DNA of 64,000 nucleotides, taken from Gammaproteobacteria bacterium. Lineage in GTDB: Bacteria; Pseudomonadota; Gammaproteobacteria; Pseudomonadales; Alcanivoracaceae. Each line of letters opens with the position of its first letter. Within the stretch, counting starts at the first letter, position 1. The DNA is taken from contig JAGPVL010000015.1 of the NCBI GenBank assembly GCA_018067045.1, forward strand, positions 62,001-126,000. The letters are read 5' to 3'. The position numbers were made by a program, and so were the translations under genes. A model generated the notes under the pieces. It made no database searches and was not told where the DNA came from. It saw nothing but the letters and a program-made list of their open reading frames with translations. Shown here piece after piece: positions 26,778 to 36,364 of the stretch.

Positions 26778-28469
26778 TCAATGCGCTCCGTGTTTATGCA
26801 ACGATGCTTGTTGCCCAAACAGCTGCCGCCATTGCAGTGCAAGCGCACGGATTTCTTCGCGCGCAGGCGGGCGATGGGCCCATGCAGTGCTTATCCATAA
26901 TGGCGTGAGTGTTTGTAAAAATAAAAAGCCAGGGTGGTTATTGGTAGAGCGACGCGGTGGTTGTTCAGTGAGCGTCGTATTGCTTGCTTGTAACGCGATC
27001 TGTAGAGCCCGCAAACATTCGCTTTCTGTTGCACCTGGGGCTAGGTCGGTATCAATGCTGCCCAGCAGCTTAGATAGCGTTGCGCGATAGAGCAGGCTCA
27101 GGGCGTCGCGGAGGTTGTCTTGTTCAAGGGCCGCCAATGCATGGGCGGCGACATCGTCTGGGAGAGACTCTGGCCGTATATCGAGGCCGGCAACATGCGT
27201 TGCTCTTGGGCGATAACGTTTTTTACGCTCAATGAGCGTTAGCCAGCGGCGGACATTGATGGCGACCCAGATAGTTAAGGATGCGACGACTACCCAAATG
27301 AGAAAACGAAATATCTCGGCGAGGGTTGGTAGTTCAAAATCACCGCTGTCCTTTCTCTCGTGGTCTTTCTCATTACTGTCAAAGAGGGAACTTATCCAGT
27401 TAAAAATACGCTCCCAGAATGCAAGGGCGTTTTCGTCATCACTGTGATCATCTGTGTCGTCACCGCTGCCGAATAGATCTTTAAAACGCCAACTTTCTTT
27501 GAGCTCCATTGGCATAAACTGCGGACTGGCGAGAATTTCGATGGTGCGGTCTTGTACGTTGATCTCTTCTATTGCTGGCGTATTACTGACGGCAGGGTGC
27601 TCATCTGCACTGGCGTTATTGGGTAGTTGGCTAAACCCGAAGGCACATAAAAAGAGTAATGTGGCGCCGAGCTGTGATCGTTGAGCGCGCCGCTTTGCGC
27701 CGATCTGGCGCATACCAAGCTCTAGGTCCCATCCTTCTAGCCAAGTACGTTTATTAAGGTACAAGGCAAACGAGCAGCAAATATACAGCGGTTCGCATAA
27801 GGTGGTAGCGAGGTACCAAGCGCCAATAAAAAGCCAAAGTGTTTGGCCGCTATCGTCGAGTACCCAGTCCATTTCCCGTAGGTAATATTGATCTGGCGCG
27901 AGCATGGCAATCAACATGATGATGCCAACGGCAATAAGTTGTTCAATCAACAACATGATCATGGTGAGGCTGGCGCCGTGATCGTTGATGCCGAGCGACA
28001 AATTTCGGATACGTAACTGGTAAGACGCGCCGCGTTGTTTTTCCAGTTGTGTGACCGCTAAATGCATACCGCGGGCAGGATCGAGTCGTCGTAAAAATAG
28101 CCAAGGTATTATGCCTGAGAGTGTATGGCGCGGTAGTTCGCGCAAGAGCTGCTTAACCGTGGGTGCGTCGGAAAAGAGTGCGCGCGCACAATATTCTAGT
28201 AATGGCCGTTCCCATAGCGGCTTTAACCACCACCAGGCAAGACAGCCCCACAGCGCATTGTCGATGCCGGTCAAGCTAAGCAGTAATACCAGTGGCGCCA
28301 AGGTGACCGCTAACCAAATAACCGTGAGTGGCTTCCACCATGTTTGGTAAATGCGTACGCCGAGGTCCATTGCTTGCCATGCATTACGGGGCGCGATACG
28401 AGCGCTAATTTTTTCAAGAAAGCCTTTGTCGGGCGCCGCGTTTTGATTGCTTGGCTGATGGTTATGCAT
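26778..28469 (-). CDS. DUF4129-type membrane protein
   Basis: A 563-aa protein with several N-terminal membrane helices (TVIWLAVTLAPLVLLLSL and others), a periplasmic stretch, one more membrane helix near residue 390, and a C-terminal DUF4129-like cytosolic segment (DALSLLYRATLSKLLG). In transglutaminase-like proteins this last segment follows the enzyme domain, but no transglutaminase domain is seen here. It overlaps the SpoIIM-like gene upstream by 8 bases. Confidence 0.75.
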   Translation of the reverse strand: MHNHQPSNQNAAPDKGFLEKISARIAPRNAWQAMDLGVRIYQTWWKPLTVIWLAVTLAPLVLLLSLTGIDNALWGCLAWWWLKPLWERPLLEYCARALFSDAPTVKQLLRELPRHTLSGIIPWLFLRRLDPARGMHLAVTQLEKQRGASYQLRIRNLSLGINDHGASLTMIMLLIEQLIAVGIIMLIAMLAPDQYYLREMDWVLDDSGQTLWLFIGAWYLATTLCEPLYICCSFALYLNKRTWLEGWDLELGMRQIGAKRRAQRSQLGATLLFLCAFGFSQLPNNASADEHPAVSNTPAIEEINVQDRTIEILASPQFMPMELKESWRFKDLFGSGDDTDDHSDDENALAFWERIFNWISSLFDSNEKDHERKDSGDFELPTLAEIFRFLIWVVVASLTIWVAINVRRWLTLIERKKRYRPRATHVAGLDIRPESLPDDVAAHALAALEQDNLRDALSLLYRATLSKLLGSIDTDLAPGATESECLRALQIALQASNTTLTEQPPRRSTNNHPGFLFLQTLTPLWISTAWAHRPPAREEIRALALQWRQLFGQQASLHKHGAH

Positions 28470-29430
28470 TGCGCCGTCCTGCTACTAACAAATACAGGTA
28501 TAGCAAAATCCAGCTCGCCGCGCCGACGCTATATTTAATGGTTGGCTCTAACTGTCGCGGCGACCAGAACGCTTCAACGAACGCAGCGATCAGCAATAAT
28601 CCAAATGCACCGTACATCACCGGCATGGCCAATTGTGCGGCGCGCTGCAAGGCATAGCGTCGAGGCCATGGGCCGGGAGCAAGTAGTGCCCAGCCAAGGC
28701 GCATGCCGCTGCCGCCGGAAAGTGCGATAGCGGTAAGCTCTGGTGCGCCGTGCGCCACGACAAACGTAAAGAACGGTTCGTGCGAACCGATATTAATAAG
28801 GTGCGCGGCAATGGCTCCAAAGTAGGCGCCGTTAAATAGTTCGACAACGATGGCGCCGACGCCGAAGAACAAGCCACTGGCAAAGGTGCGAAACGCGATG
28901 CCGATATTGTTATAGATGTAGTAGCCGAACATAGTGACGTCGTCGCTGCTGTCTCGGTCTTCACGGAAGCCCGCGCCGGGTTCGTACATGTTTTCGATGC
29001 CAGATACGCTGTTTCCATCAATCAAGCTGTAGATCATTTCTGGTTGTTGATCGACCAGTACCCACATAAAGACAACGGCGAAGACAAAGACGAATCCACT
29101 CGCGAGGTTCCATGCTTTTTGTTCGCGTACGGCAACCGGGAAGTCATGCAGTATAAATCGGATTAGTGGCCCGACGATGGGCAAGCGATGGCGATATAAT
29201 TGCCGATGCCCTTGAAAAATTAATTCGTTGAGTTGCTGAATGAGCGGCAAGCTGTAGCCGCGCTCATGGGCCAATGCGTGTTGGTGGCATAGACGGCGAT
29301 AGCGTTCTGGGAACGACGCGAACTGAGCATCCTGGCGTTGTTCTTTTTTATTGTCGGCAAGTATCTGCAGCAGTCTTTCAAACTCAAGCCATTCAGCTCG
29401 ATACTGGGCCTCAAATTGATTCTGCTTCAT
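28462..29430 (-). CDS. Stage II sporulation protein M-like membrane protein
   Basis: A 322-aa protein with a soluble N-terminus and several membrane helices. SpoIIM family markers are present: NNIGIAFRTFASGLFFGVG and FVVAHGAPELTAIALSGGSGMRLG. In non-sporulating Proteobacteria these genes sit beside RDD and MoxR genes as here. Function is unknown. Overlaps on both sides show tight co-expression. Confidence 0.88.
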   Translation of the reverse strand: MKQNQFEAQYRAEWLEFERLLQILADNKKEQRQDAQFASFPERYRRLCHQHALAHERGYSLPLIQQLNELIFQGHRQLYRHRLPIVGPLIRFILHDFPVAVREQKAWNLASGFVFVFAVVFMWVLVDQQPEMIYSLIDGNSVSGIENMYEPGAGFREDRDSSDDVTMFGYYIYNNIGIAFRTFASGLFFGVGAIVVELFNGAYFGAIAAHLINIGSHEPFFTFVVAHGAPELTAIALSGGSGMRLGWALLAPGPWPRRYALQRAAQLAMPVMYGAFGLLLIAAFVEAFWSPRQLEPTIKYSVGAASWILLYLYLLVAGRRNA

Positions 29431-30149
29431 GCGTTGCCGTCCTGGCTGCGCTGTGCGGTGTGGGCGACTTTAGTTGTTTCGCCACCCAACAAATAGCGCG
29501 CATGGGCGAGGGCCAAACGCTCGGCGCGTTCGGGTGTGATATTGGGGTAGGCGAGTGCAGCTAGCTCCTGCCGACGCGCTTGGGAAAGTTTTACGCCACG
29601 CTCTAAAAAAGATACCAGCGTTCGCTGGTCGGCCAGCGCTACCGTCCAATCTGGCATTTCTGCCATGACATTCACTTCTACGGGCGTTAGCTCAGGTTTG
29701 TTGACATAAACCACCACGGTGTCAGCAGCAAGATCACCTAAGCGTTGAAAACGTCGATTGCATAGCATGGTGATAAAGCCGACGAGATAGCAGGCAGGAA
29801 ACATATCGGCATTGCGTAATAGATTACGAATTAGGCTACCGTTAACGGTAATCGGCGTGCCATCTGAGTGGGTGACGGCGATGCCCATCGATTTTTTGCC
29901 AGGTGTCTGGCCGTCGCGAAAGACTTCAAACAGAACAGGATAAAACCATTCCAGTAGAAACATTAGAATCAGCACGAGGCCCGTACCGATGCTATCGAGG
30001 AGCGAAAAAATAATGGCGGCGAGAATATAAATAGCAAGACGAATCAGTAGGTCAAGCGTAAACGCAGCGGTGCGCACCACGGGGCCGGCGAGCACCAAAC
30101 TGAGTTCCGCACCTTCTGGAGTGTAAAGCCCTTGACGATCATCAATCAT
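29427..30149 (-). CDS. RDD family membrane protein
   Basis: A 240-aa protein with an RDD domain: RTAAFTLDLLIRL (R-x-D), the DGQTPGKKSMGI loop and FQRLGDLAADT, with about four membrane helices. Function is unproven; some RDD proteins are ion or solute exchangers. It is the first gene of the MoxR-type cluster by gene order, and its start overlaps the DUF2069 gene upstream by 8 bases, so transcription may come from further up. Confidence 0.9.
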   Translation of the reverse strand: MIDDRQGLYTPEGAELSLVLAGPVVRTAAFTLDLLIRLAIYILAAIIFSLLDSIGTGLVLILMFLLEWFYPVLFEVFRDGQTPGKKSMGIAVTHSDGTPITVNGSLIRNLLRNADMFPACYLVGFITMLCNRRFQRLGDLAADTVVVYVNKPELTPVEVNVMAEMPDWTVALADQRTLVSFLERGVKLSQARRQELAALAYPNITPERAERLALAHARYLLGGETTKVAHTAQRSQDGNA

Positions 30150-30494
30150 GGGGCTGTTTAGGGCCTCGTATCGCTAGCATTGCAAAGACAAATAATACCG
30201 AGGTAAGCGCAACTTTTGCGGCGGCTAAAGTACGAATAGGCGGTGGATCGAGTAATTGTGTGACGTAGCCGCAGAAATAAAACATCAGAATAAAACATAG
30301 CCATGTGAGTAGGCGTTTGTCGGACTTCATGGTGGCGGGAATAAAAAGCGCCAGCGGGAAGTAGATGATAAAACTCATGATGAGTCGTGCCATCAACAGA
30401 GATTGCTCAGTGGTGCCGATGCTTGGCAGCAGCCAGATGCCAGCGACGCCGACGACAATGAGTGTGAGCAGGGTGAGGGTTGCGAGTAAGCGCA

Positions 30495-30495
<1 letters not shown>
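30142..30495 (-). CDS. DUF2069 small membrane protein
   Basis: A 117-aa protein of four predicted membrane helices with very short loops. It fits DUF2069 in size, topology and position: in Pseudomonas the DUF2069 gene lies directly downstream of wrbA, as here. Its start codon overlaps the wrbA stop by one base. Function is unknown. Confidence 0.8.
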
Positions 30496-31094
<599 letters not shown>

Positions 31095-31195
31095 TCATTC
31101 CTTTGTTTGATCGGCGCCGGCAGTGCTTATTTAAGCAGTGAGCGGCGCTTATGTGTCTTTTTATCTCGGCGAGCTATTTGCTTGCCGAATAGGCA

Positions 31196-31558
31196 CTATT
31201 TCGCTTCGTCGATCAGGGTTAACGCATTTTCTGGTGGTCGGCCGATTACCGCACGAGAGCCACTGACGACGATTGGGCGCTCAATTAACTTGGGGTATTT
31301 GACCATGGCAGCAATGACGTCGTCATCTTTACTGTCCGCTTTTAGTCCTGCAAGGGCGTATTCCGCCTCTTTATTGCGTAACAGGTCGTGGGCACGAGGA
31401 AGCCCGAGACGTTTTATTAGCGCTTTCAGTGTTTTTGCATCAGGAGGTGTCTCTAGATACAGCACGACCTTGGGGGTGACGCCGTGGGACTCGAGTAGCG
31501 CGAGTGTTTGCCGAGATTTGGAGCAGCGAGGGTTGTGGTAAAGGGTAAATCCGGCCAT
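31196..31558 (-). CDS. arsC: ArsC-family arsenate reductase (glutaredoxin type)
   Basis: A 120-aa thioredoxin-fold protein with the ArsC catalytic motif HNPRCSKSR (Cys12) and the conserved RPIVV and IGRPPE segments. It would reduce arsenate with glutathione and glutaredoxin. No arsenic resistance genes (arsB, arsR, acr3) are nearby, and house-keeping ArsC/YffB-like members of this family are common, so the physiological substrate is uncertain. Confidence 0.9.
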   Translation of the reverse strand: MAGFTLYHNPRCSKSRQTLALLESHGVTPKVVLYLETPPDAKTLKALIKRLGLPRAHDLLRNKEAEYALAGLKADSKDDDVIAAMVKYPKLIERPIVVSGSRAVIGRPPENALTLIDEAK

Positions 31559-31713
31559 GTCGGGCGTCCTATAGTCATTCTCATGCGGATAGCGCTTTAA
31601 ACAGCGCGATTGGCTCTCTATTCTAGGGAGACAGCGGTAACGCGCAACCGTAGATCGATTCTCGAGATCGCTAGGCTGCGCGGTTCGGCAACTTTTTCAG
31701 TAAGGGATTGTAT

Positions 31714-32973
31714 ATGGATGAGCTTGATGTAAAGCGCTTCTGGGATAAACCACGCTTGATGCGTGATTTTCTGCTGTTGTTCTGGCAGCAGTTTCGCGAC
31801 AACAGTTGCCGCGAGAGCGCTGCGGCGCTCACCTATACCACGCTATTTGCGATTGTACCGATGATGACCGTGGCATTTTCCATCTTGTCATCAATGCCGG
31901 CACTGAAGAGCAAGGGAGACGATATTCAGCGCTGGGCCTTTGAATATTTTGCGCCCTCCATAGGCGATCAAATTGTCGGGCATTTACATGAGTTTACGCG
32001 GCAGGCGGGTAATTTAACCGGCGTAGGTATCGTTTTCTTAGTGATCACCTCTGTTTTAATGTTGCGTACCACTGAGCAAACGCTCAATCGTATTTGGAAG
32101 GTGCAAGCGCCAAGAAAAGGTACGACGAGTTTACTGATGTACTGGGCCGTACTGACCCTCGGGCCTTTGTGCTTGGGTGCCGCACTGGGCTTAAGCTCCT
32201 ATATCACGTCGGTAAAAGTCTTCAGCGATGCCGCCTCGTTTTTTGGCGGCACCGCGTTCTGGTTATCAATGCTGCCGTTTTTTGCGATGACGTTGATGAT
32301 GTCAGTGGTTTATATCATCGTGCCGAACTGTCATGTGCCGTGGAAATTTGGTGTCGCCGGCGCAGCCGTCTCAGCGTTGCTGATGGAGTTCGCAAAAGCA
32401 GGGTTTGCCTTGTTTGTGCGTTCGTCACCTTCTTATGAAGTGGTTTACGGCGCGTTTGCCGCGGTGCCGATGTTTCTACTATGGGTTTACGTGTCGTGGA
32501 TGATTTTTCTCGGCGGCTCTGTGCTAGTGCACACCATGGTGGTGTTTGAAGAGTACCGAAACTCGACGCCGCGATTGCAGTCGTTGCTGCGTCTGCTCAG
32601 CACGCTTTGGGCGAAGCAGCAATCGGGTGAAGCACTCAAGCCTGCGCAGGTGCGCGCCGCGTTATTGGCCGCAGGCGCGACCCGCTGGGATGATTTTCGC
32701 AATGTGCTGATGGAAATTGGTCTGATGCGCCGGACCGATGATGGCAGTTTTGTGTTAATTCGAGACCTTTCCTATTTAACCCTCGATGAGCTAGTGCAAA
32801 TGTTGCCGTGGCCAATCAGCCGTGCACTAAATGTTGGTGCTGGCCGTACCTTGCCATGGGAAGACGAATTAGCCCGTCGTTGTGACGACGCGCGTGCTGG
32901 GCAAAAAGCGCCGCTGGATATTTCGTTGGCGGAGTTGTTTCGGTATCAACAAGAGGCTGAAAAAGGTGGCTGA
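31714..32973 (+). CDS. YihY/BrkB family inner membrane protein
   Basis: A 419-aa integral membrane protein. ATG 31714 has AAGGGA just upstream, so I prefer it to the TTG two codons earlier. The N-terminal ~270 residues hold about six membrane helices with the family pattern SAAALTYTTLFAIVPMM and a conserved FVRSSPSYEVVYGAFAAVP. The C-terminal ~150 residues are soluble and resemble a winged helix. Once called ribonuclease BN, the family is now regarded as a membrane protein of unsettled function. It lies divergent from arsC. Confidence 0.92.
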   Translation: MDELDVKRFWDKPRLMRDFLLLFWQQFRDNSCRESAAALTYTTLFAIVPMMTVAFSILSSMPALKSKGDDIQRWAFEYFAPSIGDQIVGHLHEFTRQAGNLTGVGIVFLVITSVLMLRTTEQTLNRIWKVQAPRKGTTSLLMYWAVLTLGPLCLGAALGLSSYITSVKVFSDAASFFGGTAFWLSMLPFFAMTLMMSVVYIIVPNCHVPWKFGVAGAAVSALLMEFAKAGFALFVRSSPSYEVVYGAFAAVPMFLLWVYVSWMIFLGGSVLVHTMVVFEEYRNSTPRLQSLLRLLSTLWAKQQSGEALKPAQVRAALLAAGATRWDDFRNVLMEIGLMRRTDDGSFVLIRDLSYLTLDELVQMLPWPISRALNVGAGRTLPWEDELARRCDDARAGQKAPLDISLAELFRYQQEAEKGG

Positions 32974-33265
32974 TGTAAAGGCGAGTGTGACCGTGCATTT
33001 GATGGTTACTGGCCGTGTGCAAGGAGTGGGCTATCGTTACGCTATGGCGGAGCAAGCGCATCAGCGTGAGCTTGCGGGATGGGTTCGTAACTTAGTGGAT
33101 GGGCGAGTGGAAGCGCTACTGCACGGTGATGAAGATGTTGTGCGCGGCTTAATACATTGGATGCATAAAGGGCCAGACATGGCGCGCGTCGATGATATTT
33201 GTATTACGCCAGGTACTGGGACGGAGGTCGCGCCAATACCTTTTGAAGTGCGACGACATCCGTAA
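32966..33265 (+). CDS. Acylphosphatase
   Basis: A 99-aa enzyme hydrolysing acyl phosphates. Catalytic Arg is in GRVQGVGYR and catalytic Asn in GWVRNLVDGRVE. I chose GTG 32966 (VADVKAS) because AGAGG sits 9 bases before it and the product has the normal family length; the open frame to 32882 adds a basic extension read from inside yihY. It overlaps yihY by 8 bases. Confidence 0.92.
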   Translation: MADVKASVTVHLMVTGRVQGVGYRYAMAEQAHQRELAGWVRNLVDGRVEALLHGDEDVVRGLIHWMHKGPDMARVDDICITPGTGTEVAPIPFEVRRHP

Positions 33266-33283
33266 TAGTTATCGGCGTTGTCT

Positions 33284-33343
33284 CCAGTCATACATTTACC
33301 AGTCATACATTTACCAGTCATATATTTAAGAGTCATGTAATGA
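33284..33343 (+). repeat. 15-bp tandem repeat before a start codon
   Basis: CCAGTCATACATTTA occurs at 33284-33298 and 33299-33313, a copy with one change at 33314-33328, and a decayed fourth copy at 33329-33343 that contains the ATG of the next gene. The array replaces a normal ribosome binding site region. Confidence 0.9.
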
Positions 33344-34242
33344 AATCAGTAACACTTCAACACGGCGATCTTTCATTCCCCGCGCTCATTGCCGGTGACG
33401 GCGAGCCGGTAATTTTGTTGCATGGCTTCCCTGATTGTTACCTGAATTGGGAGCGCCAGATCACCGCGCTGGCGGCAGCCGGTTACTGCGCGGTGGCGCC
33501 GGCAATGCGCGGTTATGCGTCTTCTTGTCAGCCCGTCGACGGCGATTATTCTCTGGCGGCTGCGGTGGCAGATGTGTGTGAATTTGCACGCCAGCTTGGC
33601 GGTAAAGTGCATTTAGTCGGCCATGATTGGGGCGCAGCAGTGGTGTACCTTGCTGTTGCGGCTGAGCCTTCGTTATTTCGCTCCGCCACGGCGCTCGCCA
33701 TTCCACCTCTAAAGGGATTGCCCGGCGCTTTATTGCGTGTACCAGAGCAGTTGCTACTGAGTAGCTATATGGAGTTCTTTCAATTGCCGTTGGTGCCGGA
33801 ATGGCTGCTGCGGCGTGACGATTGCGCCGGCGTTGAGTGGCTTTGGCGGCGCTGGTCGCCTGATTGGGAAGGCGGCCAATTTTTAGACAATGCGCGCTCT
33901 GTGCTGGGCGAGGCTAATGTTTTGCGTGGCGCATTGAGTTGGTATCGTCATTTACCGAAGTTTTGGACGATTGCGCATCGGCAGGCGCGTCACTGGATGA
34001 ATCAGCCGATAAAGGTGCCGATGCTAGTGATGGTGGGAAAGAAAGACGGCTGCATGAGCCCTAGGCTACTCCAGTATGCGGTCAACGAAGCGGACTTTTC
34101 TGCCGGGCTGTGCGTGGAGGAAGTCGCCGGTGCTGGGCATTTTCTGCACCTAGAGCGCCCCGAGTTCGTCAGTGACTTACTGTTAGCGCACTTGTTTCGT
34201 CATCGCATCAGTGAGAACGACGAGGATCGGAGTCCGGAATAA
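33340..34242 (+). CDS. Alpha/beta hydrolase, epoxide hydrolase-like
   Basis: A 300-aa alpha/beta hydrolase. The oxyanion segment is HGFPDCYLNWERQI and the nucleophile elbow is VGHDWGAAV with Asp as nucleophile, as in epoxide hydrolases and haloalkane dehalogenases rather than Ser esterases. The catalytic His is in GAGHFLHLERPE. The HGFPD motif favours epoxide hydrolase. The start codon lies in a 15-bp tandem repeat with little Shine-Dalgarno character. Confidence 0.85.
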   Translation: MKSVTLQHGDLSFPALIAGDGEPVILLHGFPDCYLNWERQITALAAAGYCAVAPAMRGYASSCQPVDGDYSLAAAVADVCEFARQLGGKVHLVGHDWGAAVVYLAVAAEPSLFRSATALAIPPLKGLPGALLRVPEQLLLSSYMEFFQLPLVPEWLLRRDDCAGVEWLWRRWSPDWEGGQFLDNARSVLGEANVLRGALSWYRHLPKFWTIAHRQARHWMNQPIKVPMLVMVGKKDGCMSPRLLQYAVNEADFSAGLCVEEVAGAGHFLHLERPEFVSDLLLAHLFRHRISENDEDRSPE

Positions 34243-34267
34243 GGCGTGCTAACAAGGTCATCTGGCA

Positions 34268-34296
34268 CTGACCCGCGCTGTGCAATCGGCTATAAT
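34268..34296 (+). promoter_or_regulatory. Sigma-70 promoter for fumarase gene
   Basis: CTGACC (34268-34273), 17-base spacer, TATAAT (34291-34296): four of six and six of six matches. The start of transcription would be near 34303, about 43 bases before ATG 34346, which excludes the upstream in-frame start at 34280. Confidence 0.8.
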
Positions 34297-34345
34297 CTTC
34301 AGCCCAAAAAACATTTATCCCAGCCTTCACCCGCAGGAGCCCACC

Positions 34346-35866
34346 ATGACGGTGATTCGCCAGGACGACCTCATACAGAGCGTCGCCGATGCCTTGCAGT
34401 ACATCTCTTACTATCACCCGCAGGACTTTATTGACGGGCTCCATGAAGCCTACCTTAAAGAGGAAAACCCTGCGGCAAAAGATGCCATGGCGCAGATTTT
34501 AGTGAACTCGCGGATGTCGGCGATGGGGCATCGCCCCCTTTGCCAAGATACCGGTATCGTTACTGTGTTTTGCAAAGTCGGTATGAGCGTCACCTTTGAA
34601 GGCGACATGTCGCTGACCGACATGATTAACGAAGGCGTGCGTCGCGCATATAACCATCCTGAAAATATTTTGCGTGCATCGGTGCTGTCTGATCCGGACG
34701 GCAAGCGTCAAAACACCAAAGACAATACGCCTGCTGTGATTCATTACGACATTGTTCAGGGCAATACGGTCGATATTCAGGTGGCCGCGAAGGGCGGTGG
34801 TTCTGAAGCGAAATCGAAGTTTGTCATGCTCAATCCATCTGATTCGGTTGTTGATTGGGTACTAGAGCAGGTTCCGAAAATGGGCGCGGGTTGGTGCCCG
34901 CCGGGCATGCTTGGTATTGGTATTGGCGGTACGGCTGAGAAGGCAATGATTCTGGCCAAAGAATCATTGATGGAGCCGATTAACATTCATGAGCTTGAAG
35001 CGCGTGGCGCACAAAATCGCAGTGAAGAGCTGCGGTTGGAACTGTACGAGAAGGTCAATGCACTCGGTATCGGTGCGCAAGGCCTGGGTGGCTTAACCAC
35101 TGTGCTTGACATCAAAGTAATGGATGCGCCGACGCATGCGGCAAACAAGCCGGTGGCAATTATTCCAAACTGCGCGGCGACACGTCACGTACATTTTGTG
35201 CTCGACGGTTCCGGTGTTGCGGAATTGCCGACGCCTAAACTTGAAGATTGGCCGGAGGTGTCGTGGGGCGGAGAAGCGCAGAGCAAGCGCGTTAATCTCG
35301 ATACGATTACTCCAGAAGAAATTCAGACGTGGAAGTCTGGCGAGACGCTCTTGCTAAACGGGAAATTGCTCACCGGTCGTGATGCGGCGCACAAGCGTAT
35401 GGTCGATATGATTAATAAAGGCGAGAAATTGCCGGTCGACTTTACTAATCGCTTTATTTATTACGTTGGCCCGGTCGATCCTGTTGGCGATGAAGTGGTG
35501 GGCCCCGCAGGGCCGACCACGGCAACGAGAATGGATAAATTTACCCGCACTATGCTTGAGCAAAGCGGGTTGATTGGTATGGTCGGTAAAGCTGAGCGTG
35601 GTGATACGGCCATCGCTGCGATTAAGGATAACAAGGCTGTTTATCTCATGGCGGTTGGCGGTGCGGCTTACCTTGTATCGAAAGCGATTCGCAAGTCTAG
35701 CGTAGTCGCCTTTGAAGACCTTGGCATGGAAGCGATTTACGAATTTGAAGTTGAAGATATGCCGGTGACGGTTGCGGTTGATTCGAACGGTGTGTCTGTG
35801 CACAAAACCGGGCCGAAGATTTGGCAAGCTAAAATTGGCAAAATTCCGGTGACGGAAGAATCATGA
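34346..35866 (+). CDS. Fumarate hydratase class I
   Basis: A 506-aa oxygen-sensitive 4Fe-4S fumarase, interconverting fumarate and malate in the TCA cycle. ATG 34346 is preceded by AGGAG (34335-34339). N-terminal catalytic part: RPLCQDTGIV (first cluster Cys), KGGGSEAKSKF, PPGMLGIGIGG, IIPNCAATRHVHF (further Cys). The C-terminal part has GPAGPTTATRMD and KAERGD. It is a two-domain fusion of the FumA/FumB type. A bidirectional terminator follows. Confidence 0.95.
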   Translation: MTVIRQDDLIQSVADALQYISYYHPQDFIDGLHEAYLKEENPAAKDAMAQILVNSRMSAMGHRPLCQDTGIVTVFCKVGMSVTFEGDMSLTDMINEGVRRAYNHPENILRASVLSDPDGKRQNTKDNTPAVIHYDIVQGNTVDIQVAAKGGGSEAKSKFVMLNPSDSVVDWVLEQVPKMGAGWCPPGMLGIGIGGTAEKAMILAKESLMEPINIHELEARGAQNRSEELRLELYEKVNALGIGAQGLGGLTTVLDIKVMDAPTHAANKPVAIIPNCAATRHVHFVLDGSGVAELPTPKLEDWPEVSWGGEAQSKRVNLDTITPEEIQTWKSGETLLLNGKLLTGRDAAHKRMVDMINKGEKLPVDFTNRFIYYVGPVDPVGDEVVGPAGPTTATRMDKFTRTMLEQSGLIGMVGKAERGDTAIAAIKDNKAVYLMAVGGAAYLVSKAIRKSSVVAFEDLGMEAIYEFEVEDMPVTVAVDSNGVSVHKTGPKIWQAKIGKIPVTEES

Positions 35867-35889
35867 TTTAGCAATAGAAGTCGCGCCAT

Positions 35890-35922
35890 AAAAAAACGGA
35901 GCCTAAAGGCTCCGTTTTTTTA
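35890..35922. terminator. Bidirectional terminator
   Basis: ACGGAGCC / GGCTCCGT stem with a TAAA loop (35897-35916), seven A before and seven T after. It lies between the convergent fumarase gene and the small periplasmic protein gene. Confidence 0.92.
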
Positions 35923-35933
35923 TTTCTTTCCTT

Positions 35934-36353
35934 TTATTGGGGGATAATTTTTATTATCCGTACATTCTCCCCGGCTTCGGAGGCGGGAATGTAACCTATT
36001 AGGTTATTCGATGATTTAATCATCGAGATCATGTCGTGACTGTTGTTAACTTCGCGAGGCGGACGTCCTTTGCCGGTAAAGATTAGACGCGCCCAATGTG
36101 AACGCATTTGATCTGGACTACGGCCCATAAGCTTTTGATAGAACGTATTACGGGTTGTATCGCCACCCGGTAAGTCTAAAGCTTGAAGGTCCTTGCCATC
36201 GATGCTGCGGAGTTTTCCGGAAAAAATCTGCTCAATTTCATAATCACTGATGTTGGTGATGGGGAAATCTTTGCCCACTACAACGGCAAGTTCTTCCGCG
36301 CATACTAGTATGGGAAAGCTAAGTAGCACGGTGAAGAGTATTTTCTTAATCAT
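35934..36353 (-). CDS. Small periplasmic binding-protein-like protein
   Basis: A 139-aa exported protein (signal peptide to VCA-EE, residue ~19). It resembles a short PstS-like phosphate-binding fold: VVVGKDFPITNIS, the EIEQIFSGK segment and MKLGYIPAS-like NLIGYIPASEA. It is about half the length of a full binding protein. No ABC permease or ATPase gene is nearby. It follows a porin gene by 11 bases and is probably in its operon. A phosphate or other anion role is inference. Confidence 0.75.
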   Translation of the reverse strand: MIKKILFTVLLSFPILVCAEELAVVVGKDFPITNISDYEIEQIFSGKLRSIDGKDLQALDLPGGDTTRNTFYQKLMGRSPDQMRSHWARLIFTGKGRPPREVNNSHDMISMIKSSNNLIGYIPASEAGENVRIIKIIPQ

Positions 36354-36364
36354 CTCAGTGCTCC

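Noticed and set aside
31196-31558. Arsenic resistance locus
   Set aside because: Only an ArsC-like gene is present; no arsB, acr3 or arsR nearby, and the wrbA neighbour suggests a house-keeping role.
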